Origin: an uncultured Aquitalea sp.
GTDB taxonomy: Bacteria > Pseudomonadota > Gammaproteobacteria > Burkholderiales > Chromobacteriaceae
Assembly: GCF_945957525.1 (NCBI RefSeq)
Contig: NZ_CAMFLA010000002.1
Span: forward strand, 124,001-188,000
Direction of reading: 5' to 3'
Length of the DNA stretch: 64,000 nucleotides
This document shows, one piece after another, positions 18,601-27,721 of this stretch. The translations under genes were made by a program, and so were the position numbers. The notes below the pieces were generated by a model. It did not search any database, had not been told where the DNA came from, and saw nothing but the letters and a program-made list of their open reading frames with translations. How positions within the stretch are numbered: the stretch's first letter is position 1; each line of letters begins with the position of its first letter.

Positions 18601-19553
18601 TGTTGCGCGCCAATCTGTCGCGCGCTGTGCTGAATCTGGCCCAGAAGGGCGCTTCGGCCAACGGCAGCGCAGCCAGCGAAGAGGCACTGACCCCGTCACA
18701 GTTCGACAGCATGGACTTGCCAGCGCTGGATATCCGCGTGGGCGAGCTGGTTTACAAGGGCAAGGTGGTAGGGCGGGTGGACATGAAAGCGCGGCGCGAC
18801 GGCGGCGATTGGGTGCTGGATCCGCTGAAACTGACAGCCAAAGAAGGTGCGCTGGATGCCTCTTTGCGGGTGAAAGACGCCGATACGCGGGGCAAGTCGG
18901 TGCAAAGCCGTTTCCGCATTGACAGCGGCGATGTGGGCGCGCTGCTGGCAAAGCTGGGTCTGGATGATACCTTCCGCAAGGGCGAGGGCTGGCTCAGCGG
19001 CAATCTGTCTTGGCCGGGCGGCTTGTCGGACGCCGAAACGCGCAGCCTGTCGGGCGATATGAGCATTGATGTCAAGAACGGCCGCTTTGCCAAGGTCGAT
19101 CCCGGCGCGGCCCGGCTGTTGGGTGTTTTGAGCCTACAATCGCTGTCGCGGCGAGTGAAGCTGGATTTCACTGATGTGTTCAGCGACGGCTTTGCCTTTG
19201 ATTCCATCACCGGTTCGGCCAACATCCGCAAGGGCGTGTTCATTTCTGATAATGTGCAGATGAAAGGTCCGGCCGCCGATGCGCGCCTGAGCGGTCAGGT
19301 GAATCTGGTGTCGGAAACGCAGAATGTGAAGATCCGGGTGCAGCCGCACTTGGCTGAGAGCGTGGCGCTGGCGGCCGGCGCGGCCTTGCTCAATCCGGTG
19401 GTGGGCGTGGCGGCGCTGGCGGCGCAAAAAGTGCTGCAAGACCCGGTGGGCAAGATTCTGTCGGTGGACTACGCCATTACGGGCCCGATTTCCAATCCGC
19501 AAATCAACAAGCTGGGGCTTGAATCCCGGCAGGACAAACGGACTACGCCATGA
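15645..19553 (+). CDS. yhdP: YhdP family (AsmA/TamB-like) inner-membrane protein
   Basis: A 1302-residue protein with one N-terminal membrane anchor (about residues 24-50, LLKIAGALLALAAFVVSS) and a very long periplasmic part, ending in a conserved DUF3971/AsmA-like C-terminus (LLGVLSLQSLSRR, then NPVVGVAALAAQKVLQDPVGK and YAITGPISNPQI). YhdP belongs to the group of bridge-like proteins implicated in carrying phospholipid to the outer membrane. No ATG precedes the anchor; candidate starts are TTG at 15645, 15654 or 15675, so the first residues are uncertain. Its stop overlaps the next start (ATGA). Confidence 0.9.
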   Translation: MGHLEKHSAPLSGIHVVATVKRLLKIAGALLALAAFVVSSSFAVFTWWFLPRLDEFRPRLEQELSRSMGRTVSIGELSGYWDGVAPLLELKKLRVANPATGAALTLGGVSVAPSWWSIPAREPVFSHIVVDAPSVELIRDADGGILLNGMDLLPKPQADQSEKGGEPAANWLLRQYSIEVRNARLSWQDQRLGLPRLDLQQGRLLLTRSLFGHRLKLSGQPVATLGRAFDLDMSWRGDDFADWMNWAGSAKVTLSGARPGMLSRYLAKVGLINSGEGDGVVEAEFAEGRINSLTADVSVRNASYTPKDAHALVLPVLSGKLAVTRNRSGAYDVKASDLTLASASGLAFDHSSIKGEWLPGDQGRGELTLDNVNVAHLTPFLHALGGENNPLLTRFAPSGHLRDLSLSWRGPAQSPSHYAVATRFEQLGWQPFGHIPGVSGAGGRLTLDEAGGRLELDSGKSAVSYPQVFPQPLSFDSLQADVGWQVKNGAVAVGFKSVRFANADLKGSFGGNYHNSGNGAGTADFTASIDAVPAARVPAYLPHAVGEHTMRWLEQALQAGTARNVRMVLKGDLDHFPFAGGKGGEFKVDADVEDARLLFEKGWPTLDGIRAGLSFHNERMDVSGRAVSTAGVPLHDVLVSIDNLAAPVPMLAIKGKAQDSLQKMLRYTAQSPVDGWLDGFTGQIAASGDAGLDLDIAIPLAGEGGPKVKGDIKLAGNRLDFKSLPVPPLHGARGTLTFTEQGVESKGVQLDAMGGHFLLKAATAKGGRMSFDIAGDADSAQVMKQYLPILQPYVSGHSAFGVKFDVAKGLENLSVTSSLAGTAISAPAPAAKPAEASWPLQLSLQPGKTSQQPIKVDFSVGNMAWGNMLLSGKGDFKSGVVALGRDTGAMPADGLTIRIASRQLVLADWVGAISKRSFGAGGGKNVSLDLPLTLEIDSPLVDVWGRPLHRVAARLGNRRLQDGWTLDVRSQELTGQIEYLPAGNGLLRANLSRAVLNLAQKGASANGSAASEEALTPSQFDSMDLPALDIRVGELVYKGKVVGRVDMKARRDGGDWVLDPLKLTAKEGALDASLRVKDADTRGKSVQSRFRIDSGDVGALLAKLGLDDTFRKGEGWLSGNLSWPGGLSDAETRSLSGDMSIDVKNGRFAKVDPGAARLLGVLSLQSLSRRVKLDFTDVFSDGFAFDSITGSANIRKGVFISDNVQMKGPAADARLSGQVNLVSETQNVKIRVQPHLAESVALAAGAALLNPVVGVAALAAQKVLQDPVGKILSVDYAITGPISNPQINKLGLESRQDKRTTP

Positions 19554-20362
19554 TGAAGGAAAAATTCAAGGTCGCCGTCGCGCAGATGGTGTCCGGAACC
19601 GATGTCCCCGCCAATCTGGCCACGGCAGCGCGGCTGGTGCGCGAAGCGGCCGCAGAGGGCGCACGCTTTGTGGTGCTGCCGGAGTACTTCTGCCTGATGG
19701 GGCGTCAGGATGGCGACAAAGTGGCCATCAGCGAGACTTTCGGCCACGGGCCGATGCAGTCGGCGCTGGCGGCCATGGCGCGCGAGAGCGGCGTCTGGCT
19801 GGCGGCCGGCACCTTGCCGCTGACCTGCCCTGAGCCGGGCAAGGTGTTCAACACCACGCTGGTGTATTCGCCGCAAGGCGAGGTCAAGGCCCGTTACGAC
19901 AAGATTCACCTGTTCGGTTTTACCGGCAATGGCGAGCGCTATTGCGAATCGGACAGCATCCTCGCCGGCGCTACGCCGGTGAAAGTGGATATCGGCCTCG
20001 CGGAAGTGGCCTGCGGCATCTGTTATGATCTGCGCTTTCCGGAACTCTTCCGCACCTTGTCGCCCTTCGATGCGATGATCCTGCCGGCGGCATTTACCGC
20101 CACTACCGGCGAGGCCCACTGGGAAGTGCTGATGCGAGCTCGCGCCATCGAAAACCAGTGTTATGTGCTGGCCTCCGCGCAGGGCGGCACCCATGAGAAC
20201 GGCCGCAAGACCCACGGACAGTCGATGATCATCGACCCCTGGGGCAAGATTCTCGCCCAGGTGGACAAGGGCGAGGGCGTGGCGGTGGCCGAGCTCGACC
20301 CCGAATTGTTGCACTCGGTGCGCAGCCACTTGCCGGCGCTGGCGCATCGTGTCCTGAATTGA
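19550..20362 (+). CDS. Carbon-nitrogen hydrolase (Nit1-like, deaminated-glutathione amidase type)
   Basis: A 270-residue nitrilase-superfamily enzyme with the full catalytic set: Glu45 in VLPEYF, Lys118 in YDKIHLF and Cys158 in CGICYDLRFPE. The sequence (KIHLFGFTGNGERYCESD) is closest to the Nit1/YbeM branch that hydrolyses deaminated glutathione as a repair step. The ATG overlaps the yhdP stop; a second ATG one codon later is equally possible. It sits between yhdP and tldD, an order common in betaproteobacteria. Confidence 0.92.
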   Translation: MMKEKFKVAVAQMVSGTDVPANLATAARLVREAAAEGARFVVLPEYFCLMGRQDGDKVAISETFGHGPMQSALAAMARESGVWLAAGTLPLTCPEPGKVFNTTLVYSPQGEVKARYDKIHLFGFTGNGERYCESDSILAGATPVKVDIGLAEVACGICYDLRFPELFRTLSPFDAMILPAAFTATTGEAHWEVLMRARAIENQCYVLASAQGGTHENGRKTHGQSMIIDPWGKILAQVDKGEGVAVAELDPELLHSVRSHLPALAHRVLN

Positions 20363-20371
20363 AAGAACTCC

Positions 20372-21814
20372 ATGCAAGACGCATTCAGCACTGCCGACAG
20401 CCTGTTGCTGCGCCCCTACGGCGTAGACGAAGCCCTGATCGAAAAAACTTTCTCCCGCATGCGTCAGCATGCGGTGGACTATGCCGACCTTTACTTCCAG
20501 TACACCCGCACTGAAGGCTGGAGCCTGGAAGAAGGCATCGTCAAATCCGGCAGTTTCAGTATTGATCAGGGCGTGGGCGTGCGCGCCGTGGCCGGCGACA
20601 AGACTGCTTTTGCCTATTCCGACGACATCGGTCCTGAGGCCATCGGCCGGGCTGCCGAGGCGGTGCGCGCCATCGGCGCGGCAGGTGGCGACGGCAGCGC
20701 GGGCGCCGTGTCTGCGCGACGCGGTCAGGCGCTGTATCCGGCCATCGACCCCTGTCACAGCCTGGAGGCCGCCGCCAAGGTGGCTCTGCTGGAAAAAGTG
20801 GAGCGGCTGGCCCGCGCCATGGATCCGCGCATCATTCAGGTGATGGCGGGCGTGGCCTCCGAATACGACGTGGTGTATGTGGCCCGCCACGACGGCGTGC
20901 GCGCCGCGGATGTGCGCCCGCTGGTGCGCCTGTCGGTATATGTGATCGCTGAGCAGGATGGGCGTCGCGAGCAGGGTTCCAGCGGCGGTGGCGGACGGTT
21001 TGATCTCACCCGTTTCGACGACGAGCTGGTGGAAAAATACGTGCGTCAGGCCGTGGATCAGGCGCTGGTGAATCTGGAAGCGCGTCCGGCGCCGGCAGGG
21101 CAAATGACCGTGGTGCTGGGCTCTGGCTGGCCGGGCGTACTGTTGCACGAAGCCATTGGCCACGGGCTGGAGGGCGACTTCAATCGCAAGGGCACCTCGG
21201 CCTTCTCCGGCAAGATCGGCCAGAAGGTGGCCGCCGAAGGCGTCACCGTGGTGGACGACGGTACCATGGCCGGTCGTCGCGGTTCGCTGGCCATCGATGA
21301 CGAAGGCAATGCCACCCACTGCACCACGCTGATCGAAAACGGCGTGCTCAAGGGTTATATGCAGGATGCGATGAACGCCCGCCTGATGCAGGTGGCGCCT
21401 ACCGGCAACGGCCGGCGCGAATCCTATGCCCACATTCCCATGCCGCGCATGACCAACACCTACATGCTGCCCGGCAAGCACGACCCGGCGGAAATCATCG
21501 CCTCGGTGAAAGACGGACTCTATGCCGCCAACTTTGGCGGCGGCCAAGTAGACATTACCAGCGGTAAGTTCGTTTTTTCCGCCTCGGAAGCCTGGCGCAT
21601 TGAAAATGGCAAGCTCACCTATCCGGTGAAGGGAGCCACCCTGATTGGCAACGGTCCGGATGTACTGGGCTACGTTTCCATGATCGGCAATGATCTCGAG
21701 CTGGATCAGGGCGTGGGCGTGTGCGGCAAGGAAGGCCAGAGCGTGCCGGTGGGTGTGGGTCAGCCCACTTTGCGCATCGACGGCGGCCTGACCGTGGGCG
21801 GTACCGGCGGCTAA
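20372..21814 (+). CDS. tldD: Metalloprotease TldD
   Basis: Subunit of the TldD/TldE zinc protease, which degrades unfolded peptides and matures certain modified peptides. The 480-residue protein has the metal motif [11 protein letters not shown] (His259-Glu260-x3-His263), preceded by the conserved strand [16 protein letters not shown] and followed by [20 protein letters not shown]. The conserved C-terminal [14 protein letters not shown] is also present. The partner gene tldE/pmbA is not in the window. Confidence 0.96.
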   Translation: MQDAFSTADSLLLRPYGVDEALIEKTFSRMRQHAVDYADLYFQYTRTEGWSLEEGIVKSGSFSIDQGVGVRAVAGDKTAFAYSDDIGPEAIGRAAEAVRAIGAAGGDGSAGAVSARRGQALYPAIDPCHSLEAAAKVALLEKVERLARAMDPRIIQVMAGVASEYDVVYVARHDGVRAADVRPLVRLSVYVIAEQDGRREQGSSGGGGRFDLTRFDDELVEKYVRQAVDQALVNLEARPAPAGQMTVVLGSGWPGVLLHEAIGHGLEGDFNRKGTSAFSGKIGQKVAAEGVTVVDDGTMAGRRGSLAIDDEGNATHCTTLIENGVLKGYMQDAMNARLMQVAPTGNGRRESYAHIPMPRMTNTYMLPGKHDPAEIIASVKDGLYAANFGGGQVDITSGKFVFSASEAWRIENGKLTYPVKGATLIGNGPDVLGYVSMIGNDLELDQGVGVCGKEGQSVPVGVGQPTLRIDGGLTVGGTGG

Positions 21815-21820
21815 GCAGAC

Positions 21821-22615
21821 ATGCGCGGCCTCTCACTCCTGTGCCTGCTTTTCGGATGCCTGTTGGTGCTGCCGGGCGGTTTCGTCTTGGCGCAGGATCT
21901 GGTGGTGGCGGTGGAGCAGTCCGACAACCGGCCCTTCGAGTATGTCTATCAGGAAGGCAGGACGCATGCCGGTTTTCACCTCGAGGTGATAGACGCGGTG
22001 GCGGCGCGGCTGGGCTGGCGGGTGGTGTACCGGCCCATGCCCTGGCAACGCGCCTTGCGCGCGCTCGAGCTGGGGCAGGTCAATGCGCTGAGCTATACCG
22101 CGCGCTCGCCGGAGCGGGAAGCCTATGCCTGGTTTTTTGCCGACGCCGTGCAGCACAAGCAGTACGCTGGCTTGTTCGTGCTCAAGTCCAAGCGTTCTGG
22201 CTTTCCGGAAAGCCGCGAACCCTGCCGTTATGCGGCCTACAGCTTTGGCGCGGCCAGCAATTACTTTTATGGCGACGTGGTGCGCGACGCCATGCGCGAA
22301 TGCTGGCGCGTGGACATGACGGCCGCCTCCAAGGAGGATGTGTTCGCCAAGCTGCTGGCCGGCAGGGTGGATATTGCTGTGGGCTATATCACCTCGTTGC
22401 AATCGCTGGCGGACGAGATGCCGAACATCAGCGACAAGGTGGTGGCTTTGCGCCAGCCGCGCTGGCTGATTGGCGATTTCTATCTGGCTTTTTCGCGCAA
22501 GGGCTGTCCTCAAGAGATAGCGCAAAGCTATGTGCGCGAGTTGAAGGCTTATCGCAAAACACCCGCCTACCGCCAACTAGCGGTCAAGTACGCGGTGGCC
22601 GATCTCTTGCCCTGA
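21821..22615 (+). CDS. Periplasmic amino-acid-type solute-binding protein (SBP family 3)
   Basis: A 264-residue protein, 6 bp after tldD. Residues 1-24 are a signal peptide (LLCLLFGCLLVLPGGFVLA). The rest fits a family 3 binding fold: VVAVEQSDNRPFEY, FHLEVIDAVAARLGW and VVYRPMPWQRALRALELGQVNAL. There is no permease or ATPase beside it. Proteins with the WQRAL phrase are often sensor-like or orphan binding proteins, so it may not feed a transporter. Ligand unknown. Confidence 0.85.
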   Translation: MRGLSLLCLLFGCLLVLPGGFVLAQDLVVAVEQSDNRPFEYVYQEGRTHAGFHLEVIDAVAARLGWRVVYRPMPWQRALRALELGQVNALSYTARSPEREAYAWFFADAVQHKQYAGLFVLKSKRSGFPESREPCRYAAYSFGAASNYFYGDVVRDAMRECWRVDMTAASKEDVFAKLLAGRVDIAVGYITSLQSLADEMPNISDKVVALRQPRWLIGDFYLAFSRKGCPQEIAQSYVRELKAYRKTPAYRQLAVKYAVADLLP

Positions 22616-22710
22616 ACGCGGGCAGCCACTTGCGGCGGTCCTCCCCGTCTCTGTTTTGAATAGGCGGAAGACGGCGGGCAGTTGCCGCCTTGCGGCGGCG
22701 GGTTGAGAAA

Positions 22711-24063
22711 TTACTGCGCGCGGAAATCCTCCGGCAACAGCCCGTGGCGCGCCATCTTGTTGTAGAGGGTTTTGCGCGGCAGGCCGAGTTGCTCCGCTGT
22801 TTGCACCACTTGCCCCTTGCAAAGGCGCAGGGCCTGCTCGATCAATTGCTTTTCGTAGGCGTCCACTTGCGCTTCCAGCGCGCCGCTTGAGTTGTTTTCA
22901 ACGCCGTTGCCTATCTCCCCGGGCATGACGCCCAGCACAAAACGTTCAGCGCAGTTGCGCAGCTCGCGCACATTGCCGGGCCAGGCTTGGGCTTGCAAGC
23001 GGCCCGCCAGCGCCGGCGTCAGTTCCGGCAAAGGCCGGTTGAAGCGTTCGGCGGCTTGTTCGGCAAACCATTGAAACAGTTCCGGAATGTCTTCTGGCCG
23101 TTCCTTCAGTGCCGGCAGCCGCAATGTGACTACATTCAAACGGTAGTAGAGATCCTCGCGGAAGCGCTTCTCCGCACTGGCCTGCGCCAGATCCTCCTTG
23201 GTGGCGGCCACCACGCGGCAATCCACCGGTATCAGGCTGTTGGAACCCAGCCGTTCCACAACCCGCTGTTGCAATACGCGCAGCAGCTTGGCTTGCAACC
23301 CTAGCGGCATCCCTTCGATCTCGTCGAGAAACAGGGTGCCCCCGCTGGCGTATTCGATCTTGCCGATGCGCCGTTTCAGCGCGCCGGTGAAGGCACCGGC
23401 CTCATGGCCGAATATTTCGCTCTCAAACACCGATTCCGGCAGCCCGGCGCAATTGAGCGGCACGAAGTGGCGCTGCCGGCGGCGGCTCCAGGCGTGCAGG
23501 GCCTGCGCCACCATTTCCTTGCCGCTGCCGGTAGGGCCGTGGATCAGCACATCGGCGTCCGTGTCGGCAATGTTGACCAGGGTTTGCCGAAGCGCCTGCA
23601 TCACCGGGCTGCGGCCTATCAGCACCGGCCCCTTGTCTTGCGCCAGCGAGGCGCGCAGCAGGCGGTTCTCCAGAGTGAGCCGGCGTTTTTCCATGGCGCG
23701 CTTTAGCGATTCCAGCAGCCGGTCCGCACTGTAGGGCTTTTCGATGAAGTCATAGGCGCCGGCGCGCATGGCGGCTACCGCCATGGCAATGTCGCCGTGG
23801 CCGGTCACCAGAATCACCGGCAGCTCCGCGTCGGCCTGTTTGGCCCGCTCCAGTAGTTCCAGGCCTGACAGGCCGGGCAGTCGCACATCGCTCAATATCA
23901 CTACTCGGTCTTCATGCCGCAGCACGGCCAGCGCGGATTCGGCATCGGGCAGGGCTTTCACCGGCAGGCCGGCCAGTTCTAGCGTCTGGCTGTTGGCCAT
24001 GCGTACCGCGGGGTCGTCTTCCACGTAAAGAATGGTCAGGGGCAGGGCGTCAGTGGTGCTCAT
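22711..24063 (-). CDS. dctD: DctD-type sigma-54-dependent response regulator
   Basis: A 450-residue NtrC-family activator. Receiver domain with phospho-acceptor Asp59 (ILSDVRLPG) and Lys109 in FIEKP; AAA+ domain with Walker A GPTGSGKE (176-183), the sigma-54 contact loop GAFTGA (223-228) and LFLDEIEGMP; C-terminal Fis-type HTH (QTAEQLGLPRKTLYNKM). It overlaps the sensor gene by 14 nt and so is co-translated. DctD classically turns on C4-dicarboxylate uptake, but no dctA or dctPQM is here; the nearest sigma-54 promoter is that of the ABC transporter at 26-28.7 kb. Confidence 0.93.
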   Translation of the reverse strand: MSTTDALPLTILYVEDDPAVRMANSQTLELAGLPVKALPDAESALAVLRHEDRVVILSDVRLPGLSGLELLERAKQADAELPVILVTGHGDIAMAVAAMRAGAYDFIEKPYSADRLLESLKRAMEKRRLTLENRLLRASLAQDKGPVLIGRSPVMQALRQTLVNIADTDADVLIHGPTGSGKEMVAQALHAWSRRRQRHFVPLNCAGLPESVFESEIFGHEAGAFTGALKRRIGKIEYASGGTLFLDEIEGMPLGLQAKLLRVLQQRVVERLGSNSLIPVDCRVVAATKEDLAQASAEKRFREDLYYRLNVVTLRLPALKERPEDIPELFQWFAEQAAERFNRPLPELTPALAGRLQAQAWPGNVRELRNCAERFVLGVMPGEIGNGVENNSSGALEAQVDAYEKQLIEQALRLCKGQVVQTAEQLGLPRKTLYNKMARHGLLPEDFRAQ

Positions 24064-25879
24064 GAGGTGCTTTCAGGGGCCAGCGCAGGGTAAAGCAGGC
24101 ACCGCCCGCGGGGAGGTTGGCGGCGCGGATGTCGCCGCCGGATTGCGCCATGATTTCCTGCACGATGGCGAGTCCAAGCCCGAGGCCGTAGCCGCGCGGC
24201 TTGGTGGTGAAGAAGGGTTCGAACAGGTGAGGCAGGTCGGTTTCGGCAAAGCCCGGGCCGTTGTCTGTCACCTGCAATACGGCCTCTCCCTCTGTGCACT
24301 CCAGCCGGAAATGAATGACCGCGTTCGGCTGCCCGCGCAGCGCCGCCAGCGCGTTGCTGATGAGGTTGGTGAAGACCTGCTCCAGCCCGGTCATGTCGCC
24401 TGGCACGGGCGGGCAGTCTGGGGCGAGTTGCAGCGAGGCGCGGATGCCGGCCGCGCTCAACTCCGGTTCAAGCAGGCGCAGGCTGCCGCGCAGGGCGGCG
24501 GCGATGTCTGCGCGGCCTTGTTCGGCCCGGTTGCGGCGGGCAAAGGTTTTCAGGTCGCCGGTGATGTGGGCCATGCGGTCCACCAGTTGCAGGATCTGTT
24601 GCAGATTGTCGGCCACGCGCTCGGGTTGGCCGCGTTCCAACAGGGTGCCGGCGTTTTCCGTGAAAGTACGCAGCGCAGATAGCGGCTGGTTGACTTCGTG
24701 GGCGATCCCCGCCGCCATTTGTCCCATGGCGGCCAGCTTGCTGGCTTCGGCCAACTGGCTGCGGGTGGCGCGCAGATTGTCTTCGGTGCGTTGTCTTTCG
24801 GCGATTTCCGCGCTCAGGCGCTGGTTGGCCGAAGCCAGTTCGCCGGTGCGTTCCGCGACTTTGCGTTCCAGATTGTCGTGCGCTTGTTGCAGGGCCTGAC
24901 GTGCGGCCAGCTGCTCCGTCAGACGCCGCCAGCGCTGACGGCGGTAGTGCCACAAGGCCAGCAGGGCAAGGTAGCTGGCCAGCGCCGCCGCCAGTTGCGT
25001 GAGCAGGCCATCGCGCCAGGCGCGCATGTCAAGCAGCAGGCTGAGAGTCCAGCCGCTGTCCGGCAAGGCGTGATCCAGTCTGAGAAAGCGGCCGCCCAGC
25101 AGCGCGGGCGCATCGAGCGGGAGCAGCCAGCCCGCTTGTCGCGGCTGCAAGGGCATGGGGTGCAGCGTTGCGCCTTCATACTGGCGGGTGCGGATCAATT
25201 GGGACTGGACCGCGCCTGGCAAGGGTTGCCAGCTGGAGAACTTCCACTCCGGCATGGCGCTGAGAAAGGCCACGCCGTGGCGATCGCTCACCAGTATCGC
25301 CTCGCCGCCCTTGCGCCAGGCGGCCTCCAGCGGAGACAGGCTGACCTTGACCACGGCGACGCCAATGACGTTGCCGTCTAGTTTTCTGATAGGCCAGGAA
25401 AGAAAATAACCGGGGTCGCGGCTGGTGGTGCCTATGCCGTAAAAACGCCCGGGCTGACCGGCGCGGGCGTCGAGAAAATAGGGTCGGAAGGCGTAGCTGT
25501 TGCCCACAAAGCTGTAGGGGCTGCGCCAGTTGCTGGAGGCCAGCGCTTTGCCGTCGGCGTTGGTGACAAACAGCGCGGCGGTGTGCGAGCGGGTGTTGAC
25601 GTCATCCAGATAGCGGTTGACCAGATCGCGTCGCGCCGCATCGGCAGGGGCGTCCAGCAGCGCTAGCACATCGTGGTTCAGCGACAGCACATAGGGCAGG
25701 TAGCGGTATTGATCCAGCGTGGCGGCCAGGTTGGCGGCATGCATGTCCAGCCGGTGCCGCCCTTCGCGCATGGCCTCGTCCAGCGCGCGCTGGCTGGCCA
25801 GATGCCAGGCAAACAGCATGATGAGCAGCCCAGGCAGGGCCGCCAGCAGCAGATTGAGGCGTTGTCGTTGGTCCAGCAT
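24050..25879 (-). CDS. dctB: DctB-type sensor histidine kinase
   Basis: A 609-residue membrane kinase. TM1 is at about residues 8-28 (LLLAALPGLLIMLFAWHLA); a large periplasmic Cache/PDC sensor follows, with the DctB-like phrases SFVGNSYAFRPYF and YGIGTTSRDPGYFLSWPI; TM2 lies near residue 285-300, then a coiled coil, the H-box GIAHEVNQPLSALRTF (His394) and the ATPase boxes (NLISNALAAL, DNGPGF, GYGLGLGLAI). The sensor resembles those binding C4-dicarboxylates such as succinate. Ligand here is inferred only from family resemblance. Confidence 0.92.
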   Translation of the reverse strand: MLDQRQRLNLLLAALPGLLIMLFAWHLASQRALDEAMREGRHRLDMHAANLAATLDQYRYLPYVLSLNHDVLALLDAPADAARRDLVNRYLDDVNTRSHTAALFVTNADGKALASSNWRSPYSFVGNSYAFRPYFLDARAGQPGRFYGIGTTSRDPGYFLSWPIRKLDGNVIGVAVVKVSLSPLEAAWRKGGEAILVSDRHGVAFLSAMPEWKFSSWQPLPGAVQSQLIRTRQYEGATLHPMPLQPRQAGWLLPLDAPALLGGRFLRLDHALPDSGWTLSLLLDMRAWRDGLLTQLAAALASYLALLALWHYRRQRWRRLTEQLAARQALQQAHDNLERKVAERTGELASANQRLSAEIAERQRTEDNLRATRSQLAEASKLAAMGQMAAGIAHEVNQPLSALRTFTENAGTLLERGQPERVADNLQQILQLVDRMAHITGDLKTFARRNRAEQGRADIAAALRGSLRLLEPELSAAGIRASLQLAPDCPPVPGDMTGLEQVFTNLISNALAALRGQPNAVIHFRLECTEGEAVLQVTDNGPGFAETDLPHLFEPFFTTKPRGYGLGLGLAIVQEIMAQSGGDIRAANLPAGGACFTLRWPLKAPHEHH

Positions 25880-25990
25880 GCGACTCCAGCGAGACGATAA
25901 CAGGGGCTCGGAACGAAACCGGTTGCCGTGAGAAGCGCGCCGGGTCTTCGCTCATCCTACCCAATCGCCCGGTTTGCGGCCATTGCCGCC

Positions 25991-26026
25991 AGCCCCGGCG
26001 GGGCCGGCGGAAAGTTGGCCGGGGCT
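25991..26026 (-). terminator. Possible terminator hairpin at the end of the ABC operon
   Basis: AGCCCCGGC and GCCGGGGCT form a perfect 9-bp stem with an 18-nt loop, overlapping the stop codon of the ATPase gene. No T tract follows, so it may be only a 3'-end structure. Confidence 0.4.
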
Positions 26027-26819
26027 AGTCTACGGCGGCTTGCAGCAGCTCCGCCGCTTCATGGCGCGAGTGCTCTTCCATCACCAGTCGCGTCAGTTCG
26101 CGCTTGAGCGCGTTGAACTCGGCCGTGCTGGTGTCGCGAGGGCGCGGCAGCGCGATGTGCACATCGCGTTTGATGGTGCCGGGACGATAGGTCATGACGA
26201 CCACGCGGTCGGCCAAGTAGATGGATTCCTCGATGCTGTGGGTGACAAAGACGATGGTTTTGCCGGACTCCTGCCAGATGCGCAGCAGCTCGTCCTGCAA
26301 GGAGCGGCGCGTCAGCGCATCCAGCGCGCCGAAGGGCTCGTCCATCAGCATCACTGGTGAATCCAGTGCCAGCACGCGGGCAATGGCCACCCGCTGGCGC
26401 ATGCCGCCGGAGAGGTCCTTTGGGTAACGTTGGCGAAAGTCCTTCAGGTGCAGCTTTTCCAGCAAGGGTTCCACCACGGCGCGAATCGCCTCGCGCGACA
26501 GTTTGCGGATTTCCAGCCCGAAGCCGATGTTCTGTTCCACCGTCATCCATGGAAACAGCGCGTATTCCTGAAACACCATGCCGCGATCCGGGCCGGGGCC
26601 GGTCACGGTTTTGCCCGCCACCTCGATATGACCGCTGCTGGGCAGCGAGAAGCCAGCAATGCCGTTAAGCAGGGTGGATTTGCCGCAGCCGGAGGGGCCG
26701 AGCAGGCACACGAACTCGCCGGGCTGGATGTCCAGATTGATGTCGGACAGGGCAGTGACGTCGCCGCCCGGAGTGCGAAAGACCTTGTCGACGCCAAGGG
26801 CCTTGATGTCTGCGCTCAT
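26025..26819 (-). CDS. ABC transporter ATP-binding protein (SsuB/TauB/NrtD type)
   Basis: Energises the importer below. The 264-residue protein has Walker A LGPSGCGKST (about 38-47), the Q-loop MVFQEYALFPW, the signature LSGGMRQRVAIAR, Walker B VMLMDEPFGALD and the switch His in VFVTHSIEES. The sub-family transports sulfonates, taurine, nitrate or similar small anions and thiamine precursors; sequence does not decide which. ATG 26819 follows AAGGAG; it is 10 bp from the permease stop. Confidence 0.93.
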   Translation of the reverse strand: MSADIKALGVDKVFRTPGGDVTALSDINLDIQPGEFVCLLGPSGCGKSTLLNGIAGFSLPSSGHIEVAGKTVTGPGPDRGMVFQEYALFPWMTVEQNIGFGLEIRKLSREAIRAVVEPLLEKLHLKDFRQRYPKDLSGGMRQRVAIARVLALDSPVMLMDEPFGALDALTRRSLQDELLRIWQESGKTIVFVTHSIEESIYLADRVVVMTYRPGTIKRDVHIALPRPRDTSTAEFNALKRELTRLVMEEHSRHEAAELLQAAVD

Positions 26820-26829
26820 GAGAGGCTCC

Positions 26830-27657
26830 TTATTGGTCGATGCCGCGGTGCCATTTGAGCAGCCGCTGGTTGAGGGATTGCATCAGCACGTCGATCAGCA
26901 GCCCGAGCAGACCGATGGTGACCATGCCGGCGATGACCTTGTCGGTCCAGAAGTATTCCCGCGCCTCCATGATGCGGTAGCCCACGCCGCTGTTGACGGC
27001 GATCATCTCGGCCACGATCACCACAATGAAGGCGGTGCCCATGCCGACGCGCGCGCCGGTGAAGATGAAGGGCGTAGCCGCCGGCAGGATCACTCGGGTA
27101 AACAGCGTGGTTTTGCCGGCGCCCAGATTGCGCGCGGCGCGCAGATAGATGCCGTCCACGTGGCGCACGCCGGAGATGGTGTTCATCAGCACCGGGAAGA
27201 AGGCGCCGATGGTGATGAGGAACACCGCCGGCGGGTTGCCCAGACCGAACCAGAGAATGGACAGCGGGGTCCAGGCAATAGGCGGGATGGGGCGCAGAAA
27301 CTGGATCAGCGGATTGAGCGCGCGGTACAAGCCGTCATTGACGCCCATGAATAGTCCCAGCAGCAGTCCAAGGCCGCCGCCAAGGCCAAAGCCCAAGGCC
27401 ACCCGCCACAGGCTGGCGGCCACATCGTGAATCAGCTCGCCGGACAGCAGCCAGGCCAGATAGCTTTGCTGCGCGGGATCAAACGCTTCTTGCGGTTGCC
27501 AGTAGGCCAGCCATTTGCCAAATACCGATACCGGCGAGGGCAGCACTTGCGGGTTTACCCAGCCCAGCGCGGCGCTGGCTTGCCACAGCGCCAGCGCCAG
27601 CAGGGGGACGATCAGGCTGTGCCACCAGCCCGAGCGCGGTTTGAGAGGACGTGACAT
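26830..27657 (-). CDS. ABC transporter permease (SsuC/TauC type)
   Basis: A 275-residue inner-membrane protein with about six TM helices (first at residues 13-33, LIVPLLALALWQASAALGW). The EAA-type coupling loop is visible around RAARNLGAGKTTLFTRVILPAA, which docks on the ATPase. It is the middle gene of the binding protein-permease-ATPase operon. Confidence 0.92.
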   Translation of the reverse strand: MSRPLKPRSGWWHSLIVPLLALALWQASAALGWVNPQVLPSPVSVFGKWLAYWQPQEAFDPAQQSYLAWLLSGELIHDVAASLWRVALGFGLGGGLGLLLGLFMGVNDGLYRALNPLIQFLRPIPPIAWTPLSILWFGLGNPPAVFLITIGAFFPVLMNTISGVRHVDGIYLRAARNLGAGKTTLFTRVILPAATPFIFTGARVGMGTAFIVVIVAEMIAVNSGVGYRIMEAREYFWTDKVIAGMVTIGLLGLLIDVLMQSLNQRLLKWHRGIDQ

Positions 27658-27721
27658 GTCTTGCTCCGAATGTATGCGGTAGTCGTCCGCCGGCTTGGCC
27701 GGCGGCAGGAAGGCGGTGGGG

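Noticed and set aside
19469-21547. A 692-codon reverse-strand frame across the nitrilase and tldD genes
   Set aside because: Antisense to two enzymes with complete catalytic motifs; composition is that of a shadow frame.
22684-22699. GCCGCC-TTGC-GGCGGC as terminator of dctD
   Set aside because: A short GC hairpin without T tract in GC-rich DNA; could arise by chance.
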